Shown in pieces: positions 30,801 to 43,718 of a DNA stretch of 58,907 nt (the stretch's first letter is position 1; every line of letters starts with the position of its first letter). The notes beneath the pieces are model-generated. The model saw only the letters and a list, made by a program, of their open reading frames with translations, made no database searches and was not told where the DNA came from. A program made the translations under genes and the position numbers. This stretch comes from Cryptomeria japonica (Eukaryota > Streptophyta > Pinopsida > Cupressales > Cupressaceae): positions 87,501-146,407 of the forward strand of contig NW_026729202.1 of the NCBI RefSeq assembly GCF_030272615.1, written 5' to 3'.

Positions 30801-33800
30801 CGAGAAACCCCACCAAACGCTCCGACAAAAAAAGAGGCGGCGCTCCAATAACCCCGCTTCGGAGCGCAGCCGGGGCAAACCCAGCCAAGGTGCCCACCCC
30901 GACGAAGGTGCACGCGAGGTGCGCACCCGGGGCAAACCGGGCTCCGACAACGTGCACGCAGCACCTTGGAGCACACTTCGAAGCACTCCCGGGTGCCCAC
31001 CGGCGTTGCGCACCGTGGTGGGCAGCGAGGTGCGCACCTTTGATGCGCTGCCTTCACTAATTTCCAGAAAAAGGCAAAAAAAAATGAGATTTTAAAATTT
31101 CCGTTTTGAAAGATAGTGAAAAAAAAGGAACGCGGGTGCCATCTTGAGCCCGCCCTGGTGCGCAGCCCAGGCAAGGCATGCGCACCAAGGTGCCCACCCG
31201 AGGTGCACACCCGGGGCAAACCGGGCTCCGACTTCGTGCAGGCCGCACCTTGGAGCACACTTCGGAGCGCTCCTTGGTGCGCACCATGGTGCCCACCAGG
31301 GCGCGCAACCCAGCCAAGGTCTGCACACTAAGGTGCCCACCCCGGCGAAGGTGCACGCGAGGTGCGCACCCGGGGCAAACCGGGCTCCGACTTCGTGCAC
31401 GCCATGGTGCCCACCGCGGCGAAGGTGCACGCGAGGTGCGCACCCGGGGCAAACCGGGCTCCGACTTCGTGCACGCCGCACCTTGGAGCACACTTCGGAG
31501 CGCTCCTTGGTGCGCACCATGGTGCCCACCAGGGCGCGCAACCCAGCCAAGGTGTGCGCACCAAGGTGCACGCGAGGTGCGCACCCGGGGCAAACCGGGG
31601 TCCGACTTCGTGCACGCCGCACCTTGGAGCACACATCGGAGCGCTCCCAGGTTCGCACCAGCGTTGCGCACCTTTGATGCGCTGCCTTCACTAATTTCCA
31701 GAAAAGGCAAAAAAAAACGATATTTTAAAATTTCCGTTCTGAAAGATAGTGAAAAAAACGGAACGCGGGTGCCATCTTGAGCCCTTCCTGGTGCGCAGCC
31801 CAGGCAAGTTGTGCGCACCAAGGTGCCCACCCTGGCGGAGGTGCGCGCCCGGGGCAAACCGGGCTCCGACTTCGTGCACTGCATGGTGCCCACCAAGGCG
31901 CGCAACCCAGCCAAGGTGCCCACCGCAGCGAAGGTGCACGCGAGGTGCACACCCGGGGCAAACCGGGCTCCGACTTCGTGCACGCCGCACCTTGGAGCAC
32001 ACTTCAGAGCGCTCCTTGGTGCGCACCAGGGCGCGCAACCCAGCCGAGGTGCCCACCCCGGCGAAGGTGCACGCGAGGTGCGCACCCGGGGCAAACCGGG
32101 CTCCGACTTCGTGCACGCCATGGTGCCCACCGCGGCGAAGGTGCGCACCCGGGGCAAACCGGGCTCCGACTTCGTGCACGCCGCACCTTGGAGCACACTT
32201 CGGAGCGCTCCTTGGTGCGCACCATGGTGCCCACCAGGCCGCGCAACCCAGCCAAGGTGTGCGCACCAAGGTGCACGCGAGGTGCGCACCCGGGGCAAAC
32301 CGGGGTCCGACTTCGTGCACGCCGCACCTTGGAGCACACATCGGGGCGCTCCCGGGTTCGCACCGGCGTTGCGCACCGTGGTGGGCACCTCGGAGCACAC
32401 CAAGGTGGGCAGCGAGGTGCGCACCTTTGATGCGATGCCTTCACTAATTTCCATAAAAGGCAAAAAAAAAACGAGATTTTAAAATTTCCGTTTTGAAAGA
32501 TAGTGAGAAAAAGGGAATGCTGGTGCCATCTTGAGCCCGCCCTGGTGCGCAGCCCAGCCAAGGTTTGCGCACCAAGGTGCCCACCCTGGCGAAGGTGCGC
32601 GCCCGGGCAATTAACCCAACTTCCAACTTCGCGCGCGCCAGGGTGGGAGCGCACCCAACAACCGGGCCTGGGAAGAGCCAATGCGAGAAACCCCACCAAA
32701 CTCTCTGACAAAAAAAGAGGGGGCGCTCCAGTAACCCCGCTTCGGAGCGCACCCTGGGCAAACCCAGCCAAGGTGCCCACCCCGGCCAAGGTGCAGGCGA
32801 GGTGCGCACCCGGGGCAAACCGGGCTCCGACAACGTGCACGCCGCACCTTGGAGCACACTTCGTAGCGCTCCCGGGTGCGCACCTCAGAGCACACCAAGG
32901 TGGGCAGCGAGGTGCGCACCTTTGATGCGCTGCCTTCACTAATTTCCAGAAAAGGCAAAAAAAAAAGGAGATTTTAAAATTTCCGTTTTGAAAGATAGTG
33001 AAAAAAACGGAACGCGCGTGCCATCTTGAGCCCGCCCTGGTGCGCAGCCCAGGTAAGGTGCCACCCTGGCAAAGGTGCGCACCCGGGCAATTAACCCTAC
33101 TTCCGACTTCGTGCGCGCCAGGGTGGCAACCGGGCCTCGGAAGAGCCAATGCGAGAAACCCCACCAAACGCTCCGACAAAAAAAGAGGCGGCGCTCCAAT
33201 AACCCCGCTTCGGAGCGCAGCCGGGGCAAACCAAGCCAAGGTGCCCACCCCGACGAAGGTGCACGCGAGGTGCGCACCCGGGGCAAACCGGGCTCCGACA
33301 ACGTGCACGCAGCACCTTGGAGCACACTTCGAAGCACTCCCGGGTGCCCACCGGCGTTGCGCACCGTGGTGGGCAGCGAGGTGCGCACCTTTGATGCGCT
33401 GCCTTCACTAATTTCCAGAAAAAGGCAAAAAAAAATGAGATTTTAAAATTTCCGTTTTGAAAGATAGTGAAAAAAAAGGAACGCGGGTGCCATCTTGAGC
33501 CCGCCCTGGTGCGCAGCCCAGGCAAGGCATGCGCACCAAGGTGCCCACCCGAGGTGCACACCCGGGGCAAACCGGGCTCCGACTTCGTGCAGGCCGCACC
33601 TTGGAGCACACTTCGGAGCGCTCCTTGGTGCGCACCATGGTGCCCACCAGGGCGCACCCGAGGCAAACCGGGCTCCGACTTCGTGCACGCCGCACCTTGG
33701 AGCACACATCGGAGCGCTCCCAGGTTCGCACCAGCGTTGCGCACCTTTGATGCGCTGCCTTCACTAATTTCCAGAAAAGGCAAAAAAAAACGATATTTTA

Positions 33801-35671
33801 AAATTTCCGTTCTGAAAGATAGTGAAAAAAACGGAACGCGGGTGCCATCTTGAGCCCTTCCTGATGCGCAGCCCAGGCAAGTTGTGCGCACCAAGGTGCC
33901 CACCCTGGCGGAGGTGCGCGCCCGGGGCAAACCGGGCTCCGACTTCGTGCACTGCATGGTGCCCACCAAGGCGCGCAACCCAGCCAAGGTGCCCACCGCA
34001 GCGAAGGTGCACGCGAGGTGCGCACCCGAGGTGCACACCCGGGGCAAACCGGGCTCCGACTTCGTGCACGCCGCACCTTGGAGCACACTTCAGAGCGCTC
34101 CTTGGTACGCACCAGGGCGCGCAACCCAGCCAAGGTGCTCACCCCGGCGAAGGTGCACGCGAGGTGCGCACCCGGGGCAAACCGGGCTCGGACTTCGTGC
34201 ACGCCGCACCTTGGAGCACACATCGGAGCGCTCCCGGGTTCGCACCAGCATTGCGCACCTTTGATGCGCTGCCTTCACTAATTTCCAGAAAAGGCAAAAA
34301 AAAGAAAAAAATGAGATTTTAAAATTTCCGTTTTGAAAGATAGTGAAAAAAACGGAACGCGGGTGCCATCTTGAGCCCGCCCTGGTGTGCAGCCCAGGCA
34401 AGTTGTGCGCACCAAGGCACCCACCCTGGCCAAGGTGGGTCACGGGGTGGGTCCTAGGGTGGGTAACGGGGTGGGTACTAAGGTGCGTGCCAAGGTGGGT
34501 CATAGGGTGGGTGCCAAGGTGGGCACCAGGGTGGGTGTGCACCAACCCTAGCCAGGGTAGGTCACGGGGTGGTTGTCGGGGTGGGCGTCAAGGAGCCAAG
34601 GTGGGTGGCAAGTAGCCAAGTTGCGTGCCAAGGTGGGTGTCGGGGTGGGTGCCAAGGATCCAAGGTGGGTGCCAAGGAACCAAGGTGGGTGTCTGGGTGG
34701 GTGCCGAGGTGGGAGCCAGGGTGGGTCCCAAGGTGAGTGCAAAGGTGGGTGCCAGGGTCAAGGTGAGTGCCAATGTGGGTTCCAAGGTGCCAGGGTCAGG
34801 GTGAGTGCCAATGTGGGTTCAAAGGTGCTAAGTTGGGTGCGAGGTTGGGTGCGAGGGTGGGTGGGTGCCAAGGTGTGCTAGGTGGAAGCCCGGGTGGGTC
34901 GGCATCCCATGGGTGTCGAGTTGGGTGCCTGATGGGTGCTTCTTGTCAAGTTTTAGTCGTCGGGACTCATTTCGAGCCTTAGAGGTCGTTTCTTGTCCGG
35001 TTGCCCTGTCTTCGACCTGGGAACCCAATTTTGGTCCTCGGGTCCCATTTTTTTTTGTCTCGCATCCCACTTTTGGCCTGTGGCCTTTTCGGGGTCGATT
35101 CTCGTTTTGGGCATCAGAGCATGTTTCTTCTCCTAAAACCCAATATTTGTTTATTAAGTCTCGGAACACATTTTTGTTCTCGTGGACCCATCATGGGTCT
35201 TGGAACGCATTTGTGGTCCTTGGGTCCCATTTTGCATCCCGAAACTTGTGTTTTGGTGCTTGATCCCTATTTTGGGTGCCCACCTTGCACCAAGTGCGCA
35301 CCCGGGGCAAACCGAGCGCCTTGGTGCACCGGGGCAAGATCGAGCGTGCACCCGAGGCGCCCCGAACATGCACCAAGGTGCACTCGGCCCACATGTGAGC
35401 GCAGGTCGTTGCGCCCGAGGTGGTGTGTGGGCACCGCGTTGCAGACGGGACACTGCACGCACACGACGCCCCCTCCAGGTGCACGCACGTAGGCCGGGCC
35501 GGGTGCACACCCGACGCCCTAGCAAGGTGCGCGCACCCGGGCAGGGCTCACACTTGGCGAACGGGGCGCACTTCGCGAGGGAGGGTGTGCACCTCGACGG
35601 GGGTGGGTGGCCGGGGTGGATTCGCACGTGGGTCGCGGTTTGCTAAGTACACACTGCGACAAGCTCATAAC

Positions 35672-35790
35672 GGGTGCGATCATACCAGCGTTAGTGCACC
35701 GGATCCCATCAGAACTCTGCAGTTAAGCGCGCTTGGGCCGGAGTAGTACTGGGATGGGTGACCTCCCGGGAAGTCCCGGTGTTGCACCCT
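35672..35790 (+). rRNA. 5S ribosomal RNA, copy 4 (C47T variant)
   Basis: Matches the other five copies except for T instead of C at gene position 47 (35718; ACTCTGCAG against ACTCCGCAG). The change lies in the helix III/loop C region just before box A and removes a CpG. Box A, box C and the end helix are intact, so it may still be transcribed. It could be a first step toward a pseudogene or a silent variant. Confidence 0.95.
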
Positions 35791-35795
35791 TTTTT
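35790..35795 (+). terminator. RNA polymerase III T6 terminator of 5S copy 4
   Basis: Six T residues directly after the CACCC end. Confidence 0.85.
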
Positions 35796-38700
35796 AGTTT
35801 TTCGCCGGGCGTCGCAATGCTATTTGAATAAACCTTTTGCCCGTTTGCGTTCTCGTCGGGGCCGGGCCGGGCCGGGGTGCGCTGCCCGCACTACCGCGCG
35901 CGCGGGGGCGACACCGAGCGCGCACCCGAGGCGCCCCGAGCACACAGGCCACGGTGCAACCCGGGCGTTGTGCGCGCACCCCGGTGCGCCCGAGGTGCTG
36001 CGCGCGCACCCAGGTGAAATCGGTGTGCACCTCGGCCAGTGCGCGCTCGGTCGAGTCGCGCACGTTGGCCAAGGTGCACGGTGATGTTTCTTACTCTAAG
36101 GTTCCGCACCAGACGCCCGGGACAGGTGAGCGAAGCTGGGCGGGGCCGGGTGCGCGGCCGGGGCAGGTGCACGCAGCTGGAGAGAGCTTTGGAGCACACT
36201 TCGGAGCGCACCAATGATGCGCTCCATTCAAAAGTTTCCTGAAAAGGCAAAAAAAGTTGAGATTATAGAATTTCCCACTTGAGAGATTGTAAAAAAAAAA
36301 AATTTAAAATGAAGGAAACGCGGGTGCCAAGGTGTGCGCAGCCCAGCCAAGGTGTGCGCACCAAGGCGCCCACCCTGGCGAAGGTGCACGCAAGGTGCGC
36401 ACCCGAGGCAAACCGGACAATTAACCCAACTTTCGACTTCGCGCGCACCTTGGAGCGCACTTCGGAGCGCTCCTTGGTGCGCACCAATCTTGGGCACCTC
36501 GGAGTGCACCATGGCGCCCACCAAGGTGCGCACCCGGGGCAAACCGAGCTCCGACTTCGTGCGCACCTTGGAGCGCACGAAAGGTGCGCACCATGGCGCC
36601 CACCAAGGTGCGCAGCCCAGCCAAGGCGTGCGCATCAAGGTGCGCACCCTGGCGAAGGTGCGCACCTGGGGCAAACCGAGCTCCGACTTCGTGCGCACCT
36701 TGGAGCGCACAAAAGGTGCGCAACCCAGCCAAGGTGTGCGCACCCCGGTCAAACCGAGCTCCGAATCGTGCGCACCAGAGGTGCACGCCATCGTGCGCAC
36801 CTTGGAGCACACTTCGGAGCCCTCCTTGGTGCGCGCCGATGTTGCGCACCTCGGAGCGCACCCGGGGAAAACAATGCAATTAACCCGACTTTCGACTTCG
36901 TGGGCACCTCGGAGCGCTCTCGGGTTCGCACCTCGGAGCACACCGAGGTGCGCACCTTTGATGCGCTGCCTTCACCAATTTCCAGAAAAGGCAAGAAAAC
37001 ATTGAGAAGGTGTGCGCACCGAGGTGCCCACCCTGGCGAAGGTGCACGCGAGGTGCGCACCCGGGGCAAACCGGGCTCCGACTTCGTGCACGCCGCACCT
37101 TGGAGCACACTTCGGAGCGCTCCTTGGTGCGCACCAGGGCGCGCAACTCAGCCGAGGTGCCCACCCCGGCGAAGGTGCACGCGAGGTGCGCACCCGGGGC
37201 AAACCGGGCTCCGACTTCGTGCACGCCATGGTGCCCACCGCGGCGAAGGTGCACGCGAGGTGCGCACCCGGGGCAAACCGGGCTCCGACTTCGTGCACGC
37301 CGCACCTTGGAGCACACTTCGGAGCGCTCCTTGGTGCGCACCATGGTGCCCACCAGGGCGCGCAACCCCGCCGAAGGTGCACGCGAGGTGCGCACCCGGG
37401 GCAAACCGGGCTCCGACTTCGTGCACGCCGCACCTTGGAGCACACTTCGGAGCGCTCCTTGGTGCGCACCATGGTGCCCACCAGGGCGCGCAACCCCGCC
37501 GAAGGTGCACGCGAGGTGCGCACCCGGGGCAAACCGGGCTCCGACTTCGTGCACGCCATGGTGCGCACCGCGGCGAAGGTGCGCACCCGGGGCAAACCGG
37601 GCTCCGACTTCGTGCACGCCGCACCTTGGAGCACACTTCGGAGCGCTCCTTGGTGCGCACCAGGGCGCGCAACCCAGCCGAGGTGCCCACCCCGGCGAAG
37701 GTGCACGCGAGGTGCGTACCCGGGGCAAACCGGGCTCCGACTTCGTGCACGCCGCACCTTGGAGCACACTTCGGAGCGCTCCTTGGTGCGCACCATGGTG
37801 CCCACCAGGCCGCGCAACCCAGCCAAGGTGTGCGCACCAAGGTGCACGCGAGGTGCGCACCCGGGGCAAACCGGGGTCCGACTTCGTGCACGCCGCACCT
37901 TGGAGCACACATCGGGGCGCTCCCGGGTTCGCACCGGCGTTGCGCACCGTGGTGGGCACCTCGGAGCACACCAAGGTGGGCAGCGAGGTGCGCACCTTTG
38001 ATGCGATGCCTTCACTAATTTCCATAAAAGGCAAAAAAAAAACGAGATTTTAAAATTTCCGTTTTGAAAGATAGTGAGAAAAAGGGAATGCTGGTGCCAT
38101 CTTGAGCCCGCCCTGGTGCGCAGCCCAGCCAAGGTGTGCGCACCAAGGTGCCCACCCTGGCGAAGGTGCGCGCCCGGGCAATTAACCCAACTTCCAACTT
38201 CGCGCGCGCCAGGGTGGGAGCGCACCCAACAACCGGGCCTGGGAAGAGCCAATGCGAGAAACCCCACCAAACGCTCTGACAAAAAAAGAGGGGGCGCTCC
38301 AGTAACCCCGCTTCGGAGCGCACCCTGGGCAAACCCAGCCAAGGTGCCCACCCCGGCCAAGGTGCAGGCGAGGTGCGCACCCGGGGCAAACCGGGCTCCG
38401 ACAACGTGCACGCCGCACCTTGGAGCACACTTCGTAGCGCTCCCGGGTGCGCACCTCAGAGCACACCAAGGTGGGCAGCGAGGTGCGCACCTTTGATGCG
38501 CTGCCTTCACTAATTTCCAGAAAAGGCAAAAAAAAAAGGAGATTTTAAAATTTCCGTTTTGAAAGATAGTGAAAAAAACGGAACGCGCGTGCCATCTTGA
38601 GCCCGCCCTGGTGCGCAGCCCAGGTAAGGTGCCCACCCTGGCAAAGGTGCGCACCCGGGCAATTAACCCTACTTCCGACTTCGTGCGCGCCAGGGTGGCA

Positions 38701-41700
38701 ACCGGGCCTCGGAAGAGCCAATGCGAGAAACCCCACCAAACGCTCCGACAAAAAAAGAGGCGGCGCTCCAATAACCCCGCTTCGGAGCGCAGCCGGGGCA
38801 AACCCAGCCAAGGTGCCCACCCCGACGAAGGTGCACGCGAGGTGCGCACCCGGGGCAAACCGGGCTCCGACAACGTGCACGCAGCACCTTGGAGCACACT
38901 TCGAAGCACTCCCGGGTGCCCACCGGCGTTGCGCACCGTGGTGGGCAGCGAGGTGCGCACCTTTGATGCGCTGCCTTCACTAATTTCCAGAAAAAGGCAA
39001 AAAAAAATGAGATTTTAAAATTTCCGTTTTGAAAGATAGTGAAAAAAAAGGAACGCGGGTGCCATCTTGAGCCCGCCCTGGTGCGCAGCCCAGGCAAGGC
39101 ATGCGCACCAAGGTGCCCACCCGAGGTGCACACCCGGGGCAAACCGGGCTCCGACTTCGTGCAGGCCGCACCTTGGAGCACACTTCGGAGCGCTCCTTGG
39201 TGCGCACCATGGTGCCCACCAGGGCGCGCAACCCAGCCAAGGTCTGCACACTAAGGTGCCCACCCCGGCGAAGGTGCACGCGAGGTGCGCACCCGGGGCA
39301 AACCGGGCTCCGACTTCGTGCACGCCATGGTGCCCACCGCGGCGAAGGTGCACGCGAGGTGCGCACCCGGGGCAAACCGGGCTCCGACTTCGTGCACGCC
39401 GCACCTTGGAGCACACTTCGGAGCGCTCCTTGGTGCGCACCATGGTGCCCACCAGGGCGCGCAACCCAGCCAAGGTGTGCGCACCAAGGTGCACGCGAGG
39501 TGCGCACCCGGGGCAAACCGGGGTCCGACTTCGTGCACGCCGCACCTTGGAGCACACATCGGAGCGCTCCCAGGTTCGCACCAGCGTTGCGCACCTTTGA
39601 TGCGCTGCCTTCACTAATTTCCAGAAAAGGCAAAAAAAAACGATATTTTAAAATTTCCGTTCTGAAAGATAGTGAAAAAAACGGAACGCGGGTGCCATCT
39701 TGAGCCCTTCCTGGTGCGCAGCCCAGGCAAGTTGTGCGCACCAAGGTGCCCACCCTGGCGGAGGTGCGCGCCCGGGGCAAACCGGGCTCCGACTTCGTGC
39801 ACTGCATGGTGCCCACCAAGGCGCGCAACCCAGCCAAGGTGCCCACCGCAGCGAAGGTGCACGCGAGGTGCACACCCGGGGCAAACCGGGCTCCGACTTC
39901 GTGCACGCCGCACCTTGGAGCACACTTCAGAGCGCTCCTTGGTGCGCACCAGGGCGCGCAACCCAGCCGAGGTGCCCACCCCGGCGAAGGTGCACGCGAG
40001 GTGCGCACCCGGGGCAAACCGGGCTCCGACTTCGTGCACGCCATGGTGCCCACCGCGGCGAAGGTGCGCACCCGGGGCAAACCGGGCTCCGACTTCGTGC
40101 ACGCCGCACCTTGGAGCACACTTCGGAGCGCTCCTTGGTGCGCACCATGGTGCCCACCAGGCCGCGCAACCCAGCCAAGGTGTGCGCACCAAGGTGCACG
40201 CGAGGTGCGCACCCGGGGCAAACCGGGGTCCGACTTCGTGCACGCCGCACCTTGGAGCACACATCGGGGCGCTCCCGGGTTCGCACCGGCGTTGCGCACC
40301 GTGGTGGGCACCTCGGAGCACACCAAGGTGGGCAGCGAGGTGCGCACCTTTGATGCGATGCCTTCACTAATTTCCATAAAAGGCAAAAAAAAAACGAGAT
40401 TTTAAAATTTCCGTTTTGAAAGATAGTGAGAAAAAGGGAATGCTGGTGCCATCTTGAGCCCGCCCTGGTGCGCAGCCCAGCCAAGGTTTGCGCACCAAGG
40501 TGCCCACCCTGGCGAAGGTGCGCGCCCGGGCAATTAACCCAACTTCCAACTTCGCGCGCGCCAGGGTGGGAGCGCACCCAACAACCGGGCCTGGGAAGAG
40601 CCAATGCGAGAAACCCCACCAAACTCTCTGACAAAAAAAGAGGGGGCGCTCCAGTAACCCCGCTTCGGAGCGCACCCTGGGCAAACCCAGCCAAGGTGCC
40701 CACCCCGGCCAAGGTGCAGGCGAGGTGCGCACCCGGGGCAAACCGGGCTCCGACAACGTGCACGCCGCACCTTGGAGCACACTTCGTAGCGCTCCCGGGT
40801 GCGCACCTCAGAGCACACCAAGGTGGGCAGCGAGGTGCGCACCTTTGATGCGCTGCCTTCACTAATTTCCAGAAAAGGCAAAAAAAAAAGGAGATTTTAA
40901 AATTTCCGTTTTGAAAGATAGTGAAAAAAACGGAACGCGCGTGCCATCTTGAGCCCGCCCTGGTGCGCAGCCCAGGTAAGGTGCCACCCTGGCAAAGGTG
41001 CGCACCCGGGCAATTAACCCTACTTCCGACTTCGTGCGCGCCAGGGTGGCAACCGGGCCTCGGAAGAGCCAATGCGAGAAACCCCACCAAACGCTCCGAC
41101 AAAAAAAGAGGCGGCGCTCCAATAACCCCGCTTCGGAGCGCAGCCGGGGCAAACCAAGCCAAGGTGCCCACCCCGACGAAGGTGCACGCGAGGTGCGCAC
41201 CCGGGGCAAACCGGGCTCCGACAACGTGCACGCAGCACCTTGGAGCACACTTCGAAGCACTCCCGGGTGCCCACCGGCGTTGCGCACCGTGGTGGGCAGC
41301 GAGGTGCGCACCTTTGATGCGCTGCCTTCACTAATTTCCAGAAAAAGGCAAAAAAAAATGAGATTTTAAAATTTCCGTTTTGAAAGATAGTGAAAAAAAA
41401 GGAACGCGGGTGCCATCTTGAGCCCGCCCTGGTGCGCAGCCCAGGCAAGGCATGCGCACCAAGGTGCCCACCCGAGGTGCACACCCGGGGCAAACCGGGC
41501 TCCGACTTCGTGCAGGCCGCACCTTGGAGCACACTTCGGAGCGCTCCTTGGTGCGCACCATGGTGCCCACCAGGGCGCACCCGAGGCAAACCGGGCTCCG
41601 ACTTCGTGCACGCCGCACCTTGGAGCACACATCGGAGCGCTCCCAGGTTCGCACCAGCGTTGCGCACCTTTGATGCGCTGCCTTCACTAATTTCCAGAAA

Positions 41701-43594
41701 AGGCAAAAAAAAACGATATTTTAAAATTTCCGTTCTGAAAGATAGTGAAAAAAACGGAACGCGGGTGCCATCTTGAGCCCTTCCTGATGCGCAGCCCAGG
41801 CAAGTTGTGCGCACCAAGGTGCCCACCCTGGCGGAGGTGCGCGCCCGGGGCAAACCGGGCTCCGACTTCGTGCACTGCATGGTGCCCACCAAGGCGCGCA
41901 ACCCAGCCAAGGTGCCCACCGCAGCGAAGGTGCACGCGAGGTGCGCACCCGAGGTGCACACCCGGGGCAAACCGGGCTCCGACTTCGTGCACGCCGCACC
42001 TTGGAGCACACTTCAGAGCGCTCCTTGGTACGCACCAGGGCGCGCAACCCAGCCAAGGTGCTCACCCCGGCGAAGGTGCACGCGAGGTGCGCACCCGGGG
42101 CAAACCGGGCTCGGACTTCGTGCACGCCGCACCTTGGAGCACACATCGGAGCGCTCCCGGGTTCGCACCAGCATTGCGCACCTTTGATGCGCTGCCTTCA
42201 CTAATTTCCAGAAAAGGCAAAAAAAAGAAAAAAATGAGATTTTAAAATTTCCGTTTTGAAAGATAGTGAAAAAAACGGAACGCGGGTGCCATCTTGAGCC
42301 CGCCCTGGTGTGCAGCCCAGGCAAGTTGTGCGCACCAAGGCACCCACCCTGGCCAAGGTGGGTCACGGGGTGGGTCCTAGGGTGGGTAACGGGGTGGGTA
42401 CTAAGGTGCGTGCCAAGGTGGGTCATAGGGTGGGTGCCAAGGTGGGCACCAGGGTGGGTGTGCACCAACCCTAGCCAGGGTAGGTCACGGGGTGGTTGTC
42501 GGGGTGGGCGTCAAGGAGCCAAGGTGGGTGGCAAGTAGCCAAGTTGCGTGCCAAGGTGGGTGTCGGGGTGGGTGCCAAGGATCCAAGGTGGGTGCCAAGG
42601 AACCAAGGTGGGTGTCTGGGTGGGTGCCGAGGTGGGAGCCAGGGTGGGTCCCAAGGTGAGTGCAAAGGTGGGTGCCAGGGTCAAGGTGAGTGCCAATGTG
42701 GGTTCCAAGGTGCCAGGGTCAGGGTGAGTGCCAATGTGGGTTCAAAGGTGCTAAGTTGGGTGCGAGGTTGGGTGCGAGGGTGGGTGGGTGCCAAGGTGTG
42801 CTAGGTGGAAGCCCGGGTGGGTCGGCATCCCATGGGTGTCGAGTTGGGTGCCTGATGGGTGCTTCTTGTCAAGTTTTAGTCGTCGGGACTCATTTCGAGC
42901 CTTAGAGGTCGTTTCTTGTCCGGTTGCCCTGTCTTCGACCTGGGAACCCAATTTTGGTCCTCGGGTCCCATTTTTTTTTGTCTCGCATCCCACTTTTGGC
43001 CTGTGGCCTTTTCGGGGTCGATTCTCGTTTTGGGCATCAGAGCATGTTTCTTCTCCTAAAACCCAATATTTGTTTATTAAGTCTCGGAACACATTTTTGT
43101 TCTCGTGGACCCATCATGGGTCTTGGAACGCATTTGTGGTCCTTGGGTCCCATTTTGCATCCCGAAACTTGTGTTTTGGTGCTTGATCCCTATTTTGGGT
43201 GCCCACCTTGCACCAAGTGCGCACCCGGGGCAAACCGAGCGCCTTGGTGCACCGGGGCAAGATCGAGCGTGCACCCGAGGCGCCCCGAACATGCACCAAG
43301 GTGCACTCGGCCCACATGTGAGCGCAGGTCGTTGCGCCCGAGGTGGTGTGTGGGCACCGCGTTGCAGACGGGACACTGCACGCACACGACGCCCCCTCCA
43401 GGTGCACGCACGTAGGCCGGGCCGGGTGCACACCCGACGCCCTAGCAAGGTGCGCGCACCCGGGCAGGGCTCACACTTGGCGAACGGGGCGCACTTCGCG
43501 AGGGAGGGTGTGCACCTCGACGGGGGTGGGTGGCCGGGGTGGATTCGCACGTGGGTCGCGGTTTGCTAAGTACACACTGCGACAAGCTCATAAC

Positions 43595-43713
43595 GGGTGC
43601 GATCATACCAGCGTTAGTGCACCGGATCCCATCAGAACTCCGCAGTTAAGCGCGCTTGGGCCGGAGTAGTACTGGGATGGGTGACCTCCCGGGAAGTCCC
43701 GGTGTTGCACCCT
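43595..43713 (+). rRNA. 5S ribosomal RNA, copy 5
   Basis: Identical to copies 1-3 and 6. Confidence 0.97.
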
Positions 43714-43718
43714 TTTTT
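43713..43718 (+). terminator. RNA polymerase III T6 terminator of 5S copy 5
   Basis: Six T residues directly after the CACCC end. Confidence 0.85.

Larger units (their letters stand above)
26494..34416 (+). repeat. 7.9-kb 5S-bearing higher-order repeat, copy 3
   Basis: Length 7923. The only private change I found is C-to-T at 29798 (CCCGGGG to CCTGGGG), at a CpG site. Confidence 0.95.
34417..42339 (+). repeat. 7.9-kb 5S-bearing higher-order repeat, copy 4
   Basis: Length 7923. Private changes are C-to-T at 35718 (inside 5S), 36667 and 37148. The first two are at CpG; the third is in a CCA context. Confidence 0.95.
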
